This document shows, in pieces, positions 13,868-25,441 of a DNA stretch of 64,000 nt. Origin of the DNA: Diphasiastrum complanatum (lineage: Eukaryota; Streptophyta; Lycopodiopsida; Lycopodiales; Lycopodiaceae); NCBI GenBank assembly GCA_029204225.1, contig MU832224.1, positions 17,540-81,539 on the forward strand. The letters are read 5' to 3'. Made by a program: the position numbers and the translations under genes. The notes beneath the pieces were generated by a model. It saw nothing but the letters and a program-made list of their open reading frames with translations, did no database searches and was not told where the DNA came from. Every line of letters starts with the position of its first letter. The stretch's first letter is position 1.

Positions 13868-14940
13868 CAAGGCTCTTACCTGGACATGACGTACCTTAAC
13901 ACCATTCAATGGAAATTGATAGTACTGAGGAAGATCGAATTGCAACATTTCTAGTTTTGATTGAATGTGATTGAGACTCCAATCTTCCTCAATCTCAATC
14001 ATAGCAAGAATGTTGTCATTTCTTTTCAATGTTATTTGAAGTTGCTCTTGATGATTTCATGCAAAATATTGATCTATTGGCTTCCACTCATTTTTGCATT
14101 TTATCCATCTTCTATAATACAACAACAAAGTGAGCATTTATTATTCTATGTGCTATCTAAATGTCATTGATGACTTACATACTCTGCACTCAACTTGCTC
14201 ATTTTGTTTCTTATCCCAACGATCATCCAACAACTCGGCAAGCATTTCATTACTCAAGTCCTTCCAAATAAACATTGTGTTTGTTCGTCGAACATTGCAT
14301 TAAATTAGAAAAAAAAAAATCAACAAAAATACTAAAAGGTAGATACCAACTTAGTCTATTATTCTTTGAATTAGTGCTACATTTTAATATACTCTGAATA
14401 TCCATATAAATTCTAGATCGAAAACTTTCTGAAATTGCTGAATTTCTAGAGAAATCCATTCTCACTCGAAAAATTTGGTAGAGGATATGGCTCCAATCTA
14501 CCACCATTTTTATCAAGAATATAGGTGTGATAATAAAAAAAAACTCCTGACTCTAAAAGGGATTTTGGAGAATGACCTTTATATTGTAAAATACCAATAT
14601 CAGAATGTATGACATTAATTATTGCTACAATAGATTGAATTGATTGCCAACGAATTTTTTTTTTTTATGGATACAAATCTGCAAAACCAACAAAAATATT
14701 GCGAGGAAAATTTAATAAAAAGAAAATGCTAATACTAAAAAAATTAAATCTAAATATGTACATACTAATCGTATACTTACAATTGCATTTTCTTCTATCA
14801 TTTGGATTCAAATCTTGAATGTTGAGCTCTTTGTGAAGATAAGCTTGTTGAACTACTTTCGTGATAGATTGATCGGCAATCGATACTTTAATATCCATTA
14901 TCCTGCCTTTCCAAGAGCTTCTAGATTGTGAGAAATTCAA
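13868..14940 (-). other. Coding-like cluster, unrecognised, possibly several exons of a broken gene
   Basis: I do not recognise a family. Minus-strand blocks look exonic. 14940-14783 ends at a GTAAGTAT donor. 14270-14195 includes FIWKDLSNEMLAELLDDRWD and ends at a GTAAGTC donor. 14060-13883 includes DWSLNHIQSKLEMLQFDLP and FPLNGVKV and meets CAG/GTAAGA. A further block around 14650-14395 has stops. The copia 3' LTR sits just beyond the last donor, so element A seems to have entered an intron. It could be host or transposon coding sequence. Confidence 0.35.
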
Positions 14941-15223
14941 CTAGTTTAATCTTATATGCTACATTTCTATATTTGGCAAATTGAGGCCAACTTTAAATTA
15001 GACTTAGGGTTTGATTTTTCAAACTTAATTAGTCTAAATTTCATTTGAATAAATACTTTTTGAAAGTGTGGGAAATGTAGAAGTCGAGTTTGAGTAGATT
15101 CAAATTTAAATGTTTGGTACATTGAATCTAGACCCAAAAATAGTAGGGTTTACATTTTGGAAGGAAAGCCAAGTGGCCAATAGGGTTTGGACCTATTATA
15201 AAAGGATGTAACAGTTGAAATTA

Positions 15224-15682
15224 TGTTAGGATCTAGTGCAATATGCAGATCACATCACACAATCACCATAGCCACTCCTCACAAGCTCTCAAAGATGGCA
15301 CAACAAAAGTTAAGTCTATTATGAAGAAACATTGTACATATAGCAAAGCCCCAAACTGCATGGGCTCAACAGGTGTCACTAAACTGGCCTACCACCTGCC
15401 AAACTAGAGTTAGGCCCAATATGGCCACATATACTGACAAACCCAGGACATGCCCCTGAGTATAGCATAATGAACTCAAAATCATTGTATAGGCTAATTT
15501 CTTCCTACTTGTGGCTACTCGGCTAACCCAAGTATCCGGCTACGGGATCAGTGCCCGCTGATATGACAATAGTGGGTCACATCTCGATCACAACTGAAAA
15601 CAGTAAACTGACTAACTGTACATTTATTACAGTATCACATTTGAAGCATATAATAATGAATCAGATCAAAACTGATTTCTAA
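15224..15682 (-). mobile_element. Possible copia LTR (3' LTR of a minus-strand element)
   Basis: On the plus strand it runs from TGTTAGGATC to GATTTCTAAC. On the minus strand a purine-rich AAGGGAGAG precedes TTAGAAATC, as at a polypurine tract/LTR junction. No partner LTR or clear pol was found to the right. Confidence 0.35.
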
Positions 15683-17394
15683 CTCTCTCCCTTAAGCTCA
15701 AATGTGATAAGAGTGAAAAACAATAATTTGTAGCAATGTCTGGAGTGTCCAAAAGATGTTATGCACCAATTTTGCCTCACAAAGTATCATGCAACTAAAA
15801 TGCTCATACAGAGAGTCTACCACACTCTCGACCAACTGACTCGTCCCCAATCCAACTTGAACACAAGTGGACCACATGAGCGACATGGCTCAAACTGAGG
15901 AAATCTCACTGCCACCATGAGACTTACATCCTCCATCTAGCTAGGCTGACATCCTATCAGACACTTACAAGCACAAACCTGTAAAGCTGACATAAATGAG
16001 CGACTGAGGCTCAACCTGGGGAAATCTTACTGCCACCATAAGATTGCACCCTCACTAGATAGACAGCTAGTAGAGAATGACAAGTCAATGAGCATAAAAT
16101 GACTACTTTGTTTCATTGTAGCAAATGCACAACCACATAAAACTCCGTCTCAGATCTAGGCTCTCGTGACAAGGCAACATGCAAGCCCACACACACTCAT
16201 GCAAACTAACACGAATGATAAAGCATCAAATACATGACCAAGGCCTGTCCATAAGTGGTATCCTGTCGTACCAACACCTGTGCCACCTGTAGATCCGCTG
16301 CTACACCACTGGTCACCAAATCAGGTCTCCAACCATGGCCGCACCTGTAACAAGATGCCCTCACGTCCAAGCATATCACATAGATGTCCTCATACATCAT
16401 CCAAGATCAACCATCTCGACCCAATGAGTGCTCCAAGCCTCATCTCTGATGTATCTCCCAAACAAAGCTATGCTCTAAGCCAATTTGCCCTGACATCATG
16501 TTCAATAAGTCCTGAAAGCTGATCCCCATCTATTCCCCATGCTCTAAGCACAAGAGTCTACCAAGGACTCAATGAATGAATGTACACAAACCTCACCATA
16601 GGCTATACTTGAGTAGCTCGCCAACCTCCCAGAGATATTGATGATGATCTGCCTATCCTACATCCCATGTAGGTTCAACTTTTCATGCTTGACGTTTCAA
16701 CTCTGATTTGACCAGTACATAGGCCTCTCACCAAGGAGCCTATCTCACCAACACTGTATCCATCATAGCGTCCAAGCCAAAGCGAATGCAAACTAGATCC
16801 AGTATCGTGATGAATAACTCACCCACAATCCATAGCATATCAGGTAGGATAGCTCCAGAACCCTGTACCCTGGACCATCTGATCACCAAGTATCCATTAC
16901 CTACTGATAGCTCTCCAAGAATCTATCCACCTATAGTGCAACTAGACTCCAACTGGATCTAACCAAAAACTGCATCAAAAAATCGCCAAACTCTCAATAT
17001 TCACAATGTCGCAAAACAAGCCAAAGTTTCCCTACATCAAAGCGGCTCAAATTCCTACAGTGGAGTTGCATGGAAATTCCACTTTACTTAGTTAACTCAA
17101 CTATCAAGGATCCACATGTAAAACTAAATGCATGGATATTGCATGTACTGCATGTCAACTCTCAAAATTACCTAGACATGTGTAGATCATGTAAACTACT
17201 TTGCATGTTGCATGCACTGATTGCATGTTGCATTCATGCACTCTGAATGACTATGCATGTTATCTAAACTTTTGCATGACATCATAAATGAATCTATCTA
17301 GTTTAAACTCGACCTATTCTAAGAAGGTTGTGCTCAATTCACATACCTCTATGTACAATAAAATATACCAAGGAAATAAAGTGAGCATAGCCCC
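15683..17394. other. Unassigned, probably decayed retroelement sequence
   Basis: No domain was recognised on either strand. Short phrases recur (for example the 'gaaatctcactgccaccat' phrase near 15900 and again near 16020). 17120-17280 is dense in GCATG, including two CATGCA motifs. Confidence 0.4.
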
Positions 17395-18905
17395 CAAAGT
17401 CAAGATAGGAAGATATTTCTTACCATTCTTCACAACCTCTCAGGAATTGTCCGAGTCCGTGAGGATCTGCAAACGTTTGGTTGACCAGGATGCAATGATG
17501 CTTCTTCTTGAATTTCTCCAGATCTGCTCTAGCTAGCTTGGTCTGGTTTGATGACAGGTACTGTTAGCTGCTCGGCTTCTGTAGCTGTAGCTGCAGGTTC
17601 TGTAGAAGGAACATCAACGTTGGAAGAATCCATGCTACGTAAAATAGGATGAAATGACATAGCATCGTTTATCGATGGTTGTTTGAAATCATAGTATGTA
17701 TGTTCTTGAGATATTACATCCCTAGAGACAAATACTACATTGGTGGATGGATCATAAACTTTATAAGCTTTATGTTCATTAGGATAGCCAATTAAAATAC
17801 ATTTATTTGTCCTATGGTCCAGCTTCTTAGGGCTTCTTCCTAAGCTATTTAGGAATGTGAACAGAACATATACAACCAAAGATTTTTAAATGGCTGACAC
17901 TAGGCTTGTGTCCATGCCAAACTTTATAAGGAGTTTTGTTGTTGACGGCTTTGGTGCTGGATCTGTTCTGCACGTAACAGGCTGTGACAGTAGCTTCTGC
18001 CCAGAATTTCGCAGGTAGGTGTGCTTGTTGTAGCATGGATCTGGTTGAGTTGAGAAGAGTTCGATTCTTTCTTTCTGCAATCTCGTTCTGTTGAGGTAAA
18101 TAGGAAGTGGTGAATTGTCTTCTAATACCATGTTCAGCCAGGTAGTCGGACATCTCGTTAGAGATGTATTCGTTGCTGCCATCAGTTTGGAGTGCCTTCA
18201 CTTTTGTAGACGTTTGTGTCTCAGCCATGGCCTTGAATCTCTTGAAGCATTCAAAGGCTACAGATTTGTGCTTAATGAACATGACTATAGACCATCTAGA
18301 ATAATCATCTATGAAAGTGATGAAATAGATTGCATCTCCTAAGGATGGAGTTGGCATTGGACCACAGAGATTGCTATGTACAAGATCCAATACATGCTTT
18401 GTTTTGATGGAATGTGATTTTGGAAACTTGCTTCTAGAATGCTTCCCATAGATGCATGATTCACAAAAGAAATATTTCCTATCAAATGAAGAAGGGAAAT
18501 TCAATCCATCAACTAAATTATTACAATGCATGTAAGAAAGTGATTTTGTATTCACGTTTCCAAATCGACTATGCCACAGAACAGCACTGTCGTTTATATT
18601 TTCATTAGAGATACTAGCTAATGCAACTGAATTAGAGAGTATGTAAAGATTTTCAACTCTAGTGTATGTAGTCAGAGTAGTATCTTCCTCGAATATTGTA
18701 CACACAGTATAGCCCTCATCAATTATCTTAGAGAATAACAGGTTCTTTGATAGCTGAGGAACGTGAAGGGCATTGGGAACACAAATAGATAGATCGTTGT
18801 TGAATGTGATCTTTATTGTTCCTTCCACGTATATGGTGCTTGAATCTCTGAGGTAGATATATCCTTTGCTGAATATGGTCATAACAAAAATGCTTGTTGA
18901 TAGTG
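17395..18905 (-). mobile_element. Copia element B1 fragment: protease tail, integrase, integrase C-terminal region
   Basis: The frame 18882-17845 starts in the segment after the protease (ALHVPQLSKNLLFS). It has the pre-integrase zinc finger (WHSRFGN, later CESCIYGKHS), the first core Asp in DLVHSNLCGPM, the second in LQTDGSNEY and the Glu in NEIAERKNRTLLN. 17879-17529 continues in another frame through HKAYKVYDPSTNVVF, and near 17430 the RSSRTR..PER region is recognisable. RT and RNase H are missing, and the element is cut near 17395. It is the same family as the element at 47489-49551 (many identical runs). Confidence 0.9.
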
Positions 18906-18929
18906 ATCCTCATAGATCGGCGCTACTTC

Positions 18930-20070
18930 TCCCAGTGGTATTGTCGTGCATTCACTCAATCAGTACTGCGGATATGACATGGTTGATTGACTGCTTAGTC
19001 TATCCAAATGCTCATGATAAGCCCGCACTTGAAGACTGAAGGCCTATTTGGGCTTGGATTTGGCCTTTTAAGTACTGTTATACCCAGATTTCTGGTGGTT
19101 TGTTGCATTATGGAAGAATCAAACTTTGGCTGAATCTTGCTTGTTGAAGGACAATCATCAACCTTAGTCTTCCCCTTGTCATTACACTTCCCAATTGAAG
19201 GCTGCGTGATTGTGATTTTTCTTGGATCTTGTACTGAACTGTCTTCAAGTCGCTATGTGGACACAGGTTCCCTTTGTAATCCATCACTAAGAAATTTGTG
19301 CATTGATTGCGCCAAGAGTCCTAATAGAACCTACCTGACTTCCTCGGTTGCCAATATTTTGACTTCCTCAGCTATCATTGGCTTGATAGACTCTACCAGC
19401 TCTGTTTTCTGTGATGTCATTGTCCTTTTGTCCGTGGGTGTATCTGTGAACCTTGAGACTTTTGTCAAATTGTCTTCTTCCTAACTCATTTCATAACCCG
19501 GTGGCACTAGGATTTTTCATTTATAGTGCATTTCATCGATAGGTGGAATGGTCACCACCAGTGCATGTCGGTCCACATAAGCCAAATGCCTCCTAGATAT
19601 TTGTGGATTGCGCATCGGACAACCTTGGCATGGATGGTTAACTCCGCATTGTGAACACGAGAGATCGAATGTTAATGGATCCGTTCGATGTGGACATTCT
19701 ACAAAACGATGGTTTTCTTTGCATCCATAGCACCTTATTAAGTGCAATATGCCATTGCCTCTGAGTTGATAGGCATACACCGGTAACAATTTCCCTTAAG
19801 ATCTTTCACAAAATAGATTGGTAGGCTATTGTGGTCTTCTTTGGAGTTCAGAGACATGCAAGATGATATGACTAATACTTCCACCTTGCCACTAGTTGTT
19901 GAAGAAACTCGTGATTCAGATGGATCACTCTGACATCCATCCTTCGAATGAGCTCCTTGTGACTAGCTTCCAGATCTAGCTTCTACTTGACAGCCTTTGT
20001 GATTCCAAGCAAAAACAATCAAATAATGATGACCCACGGCTTAACACGTGTGAAGTATAGCTACTGTACG
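18930..20070 (-). mobile_element. Ty3/gypsy gag C-terminal part with two zinc knuckles (element D, distal half)
   Basis: Frame 19789-19517 contains RCYGCKENHRFVECP and CSQCGVNHPCQGCP, both C-x2-C-x3-H-x4-C knuckles. The gypsy gag at 51231-51340 has the same unusual spacing in its first knuckle. Downstream to about 19130 is a charged linker with scattered stops. It lies on the same strand as the gag N-terminal half at 23845-24500, with a copia element between, so the two are probably halves of one gag. Confidence 0.6.
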
Positions 20071-20073
20071 GCC

Positions 20074-20541
20074 TGATAACAGAGAAATAGTTTACTTAAC
20101 ATTTACTAAGCATTCATCCACAAAGAAAGTGCTTAAGAGAGTGTAAACACCAAGATTGCTTCACAAACCAATGTTTCTCATCATTAGCTCAATAATGGAT
20201 CCATCATGGATCAAGTACATAATCATCATAATCTCTCTCTAAGTTGCATCCAACACGTGTGGGACAGCTCATTGTACTTATCCATATCCACTTTGGATAA
20301 GATCTATCAAGTTTGCCACATCATCCATTGGTGGTTTGTGTTGACCTTCTAGATTCCTACAATCTAGGACCTAACTTCTATAATTTAGGAGATGTCATAT
20401 TAGACTCAAATGAAAGCTAATAAAAATGGATCTGAATATTACAAGTGTCATTTCACATGTGTGGAAAGGTCCTCACATGTGTGGATCCACATAGATGTCA
20501 AAAATACATCAAAAACCATGTGAAAATTGCTAAATTCTAAC
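20074..20541 (-). mobile_element. Probable 3' LTR of copia element C
   Basis: On the minus strand it begins TGTTAGAATTTAGC directly after a purine tract ATTGAGGAGGAG, and ends in TTATCA, giving 468 bp with TG/CA ends. The polypurine junction is convincing, but the far end is inferred. It contains several CACATGTG/CACGTGTG motifs. Confidence 0.6.
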
Positions 20542-20559
20542 ACTCCTCCTCAATTTTTA

Positions 20560-23354
20560 CATGATACAACTATAGTACATCTATCTACAACTCCTAAAGA
20601 TGATATTAACTTGATAAATTAAGCCTTTGTCAAGGCTTTAGTGAGTAGATCAGCAAGGCAATCTGAAGAAGACACATGATGTAGCTTGATCTCCTTTGCT
20701 TGGACCTATTTTGTGAGTAATCTCTATGTGCTTGTTCCTTCAATGGAATGTGGGATTGGTTGCTAATGTTTGGGTTGATTGGTTGTCACAATATATTATT
20801 GGCTGCTCCTTGGCCTCCATGACTTGCAACTCCACCAAAAGTCTCTTCAACCATAAGATCTCCTTTGTTGTGGATGTTAGTGCCTTGTATTCCGATTCAG
20901 TTGATAGAGAAAAGTATCTTGTTTTTTGGAAAGCCAAGACACTATGCCGTTGCAAAGGAAGGTAACAAAAGCACTTGTGGACCTCCTATCCACCTTATCA
21001 CCTGCAAAATCAGCATCCGAATATGACCTTAAGGCAAGCCTACAAGTCTTCTATATAGTGTGATGTCCTCAAAGGATGCTTCATCATCACTATTAAAAAC
21101 TTTTACATTTTGCTCTATAGGAGTTTCTACTCCTTTACAATCTTTCATTTCAAACTTTTCTAAAATAGAAGAAGCATATTTGGATTGACAAATAAAACTC
21201 AAATCTTTGCCTCTTGAAACTTATATTTGTAATATGAAATGAAGATTACCAAGATCCACCATCTTAAACTCTTTAAACAATGCTACTTTCACTTCTTGTA
21301 TACCATCATGATCATTTCCACTAAGGATAATGTCATCTACATACAAAATGAGAATGACGATTTTACCATCATTGAATCCTAAGTACAAAGAAGGATCATA
21401 AGCACTTAGAACAAATTTTATAGAGTTCAAGAAAGTATTCAACCTAGAGTACCAAGATCTAGGTGCTTGCTTAATCCCATAAAGGCTTCTTAGCAACAAA
21501 CACACTTTTTCCTCTTGATCTTCTTTGATGAACCACTCGGGTTGCCTCATGAAGATCTCCTCTTCCAAATATCCATTGAGAAATGTATTAGTCACTCAAG
21601 TTGAAATAGAGGCCAATTGAAAGTAGTTGCAAGAAAAATGATCAACCTTATGGAAACTAGCTTAGCAACAAGAGCAAAAGTTTCATCAAAATCTCCTCCC
21701 TTGGTTTGCAAGCCTTGCCTTGTGTTTGTTGATGCTCCCATCTTGATTGTACTTCAATCTATAGATCCATTTGCACTCAAGTGGTTTTCTTCCATGAGAA
21801 AGATCCACAAGCTTCCATGTATGATTCTCCATAAGAGCATCATACTCCTTTTGCATGGCATCCCTCCATTCTTGTGACTCCATAACCTCTTCAAAGCAAC
21901 TTGTCTCATCAAACATAGAAGTTAGAAAAGTGTAAGAGGTAAGTCAATGAATATCTTCCCTTTGTTCACCTTTTTCAGCATAGGTGAGCCTTGAAGGCTC
22001 GGCCTTCCTTCTTGTAGACCTCCTTGGAGTCCTCTGGTCTTGAGATGGATCCTCAAGATCTTGATCACATGTAGGCTCCTCCTCAAATCTTGCAAGATCC
22101 TTGACATAAGATGGATTAGAAACTTTTTCATTCAACTTGTAGTAGTTACCTTCATCAAAAGTAACATCTCTACTCACTAAAAACTTTTTAGTGATTGGAT
22201 TATAGACTCTATATTCTTTGCTATTTTCAGCATAACCAACAAAGATCCCTTTTATAGAGGTAGGATCATCATTTTTCTTGTATCTAATGCTTGAAAAACA
22301 TAGCAAGTAGATCCGAAAATTCGTAGATCTTTAAGATTCGGCTTCTTACAATATAGAGCCTCATAAGATGTTATGTCTCCAATGGGCTTACATGGCAATC
22401 TATTACACAAATAAGTTGCACAAATAATAGCCTCTCCCCAAAAAGACTTAGGTAGAGATGCATCTAACCTTAAAGCCTTTGCACACTCACAAAGTGTTCT
22501 ATTCATTATCTTGGCTATACCATTTTGTTAAGGACTATAAGTACATGTAAGCTCTCTTTTAATGCCATTGGATTAACAAAACTTTATCATCTTGGTGGAG
22601 ATATAATCTCCACCATTATCACTCCTCGATACTTTAATTCTAGCATCAAGTTGATTTTCAACTAGAGTTTTGAACTTAACAAAAGCTTCAAACACTTTAC
22701 TTTTGGAATCCAAAAGTTCAATCCAAGTGTATCTAGAGTAATCATCAATAAAAGATACATACATAGATGCACCTCCATTAGATTCTTGAGAAAAAGAGTG
22801 CACATCACTATGAATGAGATCTAATGCTTTTGTAGATCTAGTGGAAGAGATATCAAAAGGTAGCTTGTGTGCCTTTGAGAGGCTACAAGCTTCACATCTT
22901 TTTCCACACTTTGAGAGTGTCTTTGGAAGGCCGATAGCAAGATCCTTGGTGCATAGCATCTCCATTGATTTGAAGTTGGGATGGCCCAACCTCTTATGCC
23001 AAAGCTCCACTTGATTGAGCTCCTCCTTCACCATGTTCACACTTCCAAGAAAAACATTAGCATCTATCTTAAAAAGCCTTCCTTCTTGAATCCCTTTACA
23101 GTGCAAGTATCATTCATCATTATTGAGCAAACACCTTGCTTAAAATGGGCATCTAAGTCATCATCTATCAATTATCCTACACTTAACAAATTCCTAGATA
23201 CATTATCAAGATTTAATTTTTTAGAAGATCCAAGACTTAAGGGAATAGTTTTCACTCCATCTATTCTACATTCTTGATCACTTGCTGTTAGAATAGAATT
23301 TTTACAACCTACAAAAGGTACAAGAGTTGAGAGAAAATCCTTTTGGAATGTCAT
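20560..23354 (-). mobile_element. Copia element C pol (protease tail to RNase H), degraded
   Basis: Blocks in order on the minus strand: protease tail 23354-23172 (DGVKTIPLSLGS); pre-integrase and integrase core 23106-22573 with WHKRLGHPN, CEACSLSKAH, DLIHSDV and RSDNGGDYIS; integrase C-terminus 22506-21944; RT 21916-21221 with LECKWIYRLKYN, LYGIKQAPRSWY and the intact LYVDD catalytic motif; RNase H 20955-20740 with STESEYKAL and IIYCDNQST. Frames are interrupted by stops and frameshifts, for example near 22510 and 21610. Gag and the 5' side of protease are missing. Some RT frame between 21220 and 20960 is also decayed. Confidence 0.93.
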
Positions 23355-23841
23355 GTGGGAACATCAAAATGTAAGTACAATGATACTATAGATCCACGAG
23401 CTAACACAATGCTCAAACATGATTGGACCTCAATTTACAACCTCCTAGTCCTATTGGACCATTGATCCATCCATCTCTCCATTCTATTGGACCATTCTCA
23501 AGCATATCTCAAATCATATTGGACCAATGGTACTTCCACCTCTTAATTCTATTGGACCTCTTGAACTTTGACTTGTCACACATCAAACTAACTAAAGACA
23601 CTTGTCAAGAACCTATTTAGCTTGAGTTTTCCACTTGTGCTTTTGGCCTAATAATGACAAAACAAGTGTACTTCACTAATTGACCTCTAAAGCCAAAAAT
23701 GGCTCAATCTGTTAATGACACCTAGAAGCTTGAGTATGAAACTTTATGAGACTCCTATAACAAACATTTTTAATTTATTTTACAATCCTCCACACGTGGG
23801 AACATCCTCCACACATGTGAGATTAACTCACAAACTTCTAA
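23355..23841 (-). mobile_element. LTR-like segment upstream of copia C, inserted in gypsy gag
   Basis: On the minus strand it begins TGTTAGAAGTTTGTGAG immediately after gypsy gag coding. It holds several GGTCCAAT boxes and TTAGCTCGTGGA, features also seen in the LTR at 27056-28104. It differs greatly from 20074-20541, so it may be a truncated LTR of a related family rather than the partner of that LTR. No PBS follows it. Confidence 0.45.
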
Positions 23842-23844
23842 CAT

Positions 23845-24500
23845 AGGAATACCAAGCTAGAATTTTTGCCAATTTCTCACATTCAATAGGCTGCCCTTGT
23901 ACTTGACTCTTGAGACGTTTGAAGCGTTCAATGTAGTCTCGTACTTTTTTGTCTTTTGCCATCTTGACATTACTCAATTTGACAAAGGGGTTTTCAATCA
24001 AACGAAATGGTTGAAATGTTTGATGAAGGACTCTTTCGATAAGACCAATCAAGCTTATCTTCACGATATAGGTTGAAAAACCATTCACGTGCCTTTTCGA
24101 TCAAGGTCATTGAGAAAAGTTGGACCATTGCATCGTTAGATGTTTCACCATAAAAATTGCATGCATTCTCAAAGGCTTGTAAAAATCTTTGAGGGTCCGG
24201 ATTACCGTTGTATTTAGGTAGATCTAGCTTTCGTGTTCATTTTTCATTACAAGGTCCTTGGTTTGCAAATGCCCCATTAATATTTGCTCTTGCGTGTGAT
24301 GACTCAGCAGCATGAAAATGTGCTTGGTTATGTGAGGACTCTGCTCTAGTGGGTTCCCATCTCTCGAATGGATTTGTGGAACGTTCATGTACTTGTGATT
24401 TCATTCGAGAGAACCGATTATGTCTGACTTGCTCAGTAGTAGGTGACACCATCTCGGGTAAATAGTCTTCTATCAAATTGGGATCGTAATGTCGATCCAT
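23845..24500 (-). mobile_element. Ty3/gypsy gag N-terminal half (element D, proximal half)
   Basis: An ATG at 24500 opens MDRHYDPNLIEDYLPEM. After one stop near 24236, the typical retrotransposon gag core follows: KLDLPKYNGNPDPQRFLQAF, NACNFYGETSNDAMVQLFSM and EKAREWFFNL. Then a frameshift near 24070 leads into NPFVKLSNVKMAKDKKVRDY and ERFKRLKSQ. Coding stops at 23842 where an LTR begins. It belongs with the leader, PBS and LTR to its right. Confidence 0.82.
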
Positions 24501-24599
24501 CTTTTTTAAGGACTGTATTGTTTCTGTGTTCAGTCACAGATCTCCGAGTTGTGAGTGTAGTATTCAAACAAATGACACAGTATTCAAATTATGTCGAGA

Positions 24600-25190
24600 T
24601 TCAGAAATCGGCTCAGTCGAGAATCAAGTCAAAAGACTCGGTCGAGATTGTATGCAAAAGGCTCGATCAAGATTCAGGACTCGACTCGGTCGAGACTGAA
24701 GTGGAAGTCTCGGTCGAGAGTCAAGAGTCAGTCGAGATGATATGCCAGCACTTGGTCCCCCGATCGAGATGGAGCGGCAAGATGTAATGTCAAGACTCGG
24801 TCGAGATGCTAAGAAAGGACTTGGTCCAGATTCAAGTCAAGGACTCGGCGGAAATGAAATACCAAGATCCGGTCCAGTTGAGATGAATGTGTCGGTCGAG
24901 ATACAATACCAGGACTCGGTCGAGGTTAAATCTGTTGGTGCTCAACTCCGGCAGTGATCAATCTAAGGAGTCGGTCCAGCGATGAAGTTTAGGGCTCGGT
25001 CGAGAACAAAGTCAGGGACTCTGTCGAGATTCAAGTTCAGGACTCGGACGAGGACTAAGTCAGGGACTCGGTCGAGGGTGAAGTCAGGGATGAAGACAGT
25101 GACTCAGTAAAAAACAAAGGCAATGACTCAGTCGAAGTGACAAACTCGATCGAAGCTGAAGTGACAGACTCAGTAGAAGCCAGAGCGTGA
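24600..25190. repeat. 24-bp degenerate minisatellite in gypsy leader
   Basis: About 22 units built on TCGGTCGAGAT followed by a variable spacer ending AGGAC. Most units are 23-25 bp, with a few longer. Unit starts include 24637, 24685, 24796, 24892, 24916, 24996, 25020, 25044 and 25068. It lies between the gag ATG and the primer-binding site of element D, so it is part of its leader. Confidence 0.85.
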
Positions 25191-25420
25191 AACTTCAAGA
25201 AAGGGTGTGGGCATGAAAAGAAAGGTATGGCAGTGCGTGAGAGGGATGAAAAGAAAGGAGCATAGTGGTGTGGATGGATGGAGCGGACGTGCAGATCAAA
25301 ACTAGAAACATTTGAAACTCTTCAGATCCATGGACAGATTTGGAAAGTGGTTGCAGGGATCTGAGTGTTTGTGATTGTCGCATACAAAGGATGTATTTTC
25401 AAGCGTTTTGTTTATGTGTT

Positions 25421-25439
25421 CCAAGTGGCAATGGTGCCA
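25421..25439 (-). promoter_or_regulatory. Primer-binding site of gypsy element D
   Basis: The minus strand reads TGGCACCATTGCCACTTGG. It resembles the TGGCGCCGTTGCCGGGG site of Tat/Athila-type plant gypsy elements, and sits 2 nt from an LTR end. Confidence 0.65.
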
Positions 25440-25441
25440 AA

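Noticed and set aside
17845-18882. A 345-codon intact frame that might be a domesticated gene
   Set aside because: It is copia integrase with the element's normal neighbours cut off; a close paralogue with the same motifs is at 47489. No sign of domestication.
19137-19484. 115-codon plus-strand frame
   Set aside because: Antisense to gypsy gag linker sequence.
24443-24957. Plus-strand frames with Ser-Val-Glu repeats
   Set aside because: Produced by the 24-bp minisatellite in the leader of a minus-strand gypsy element; noted only as a curiosity.
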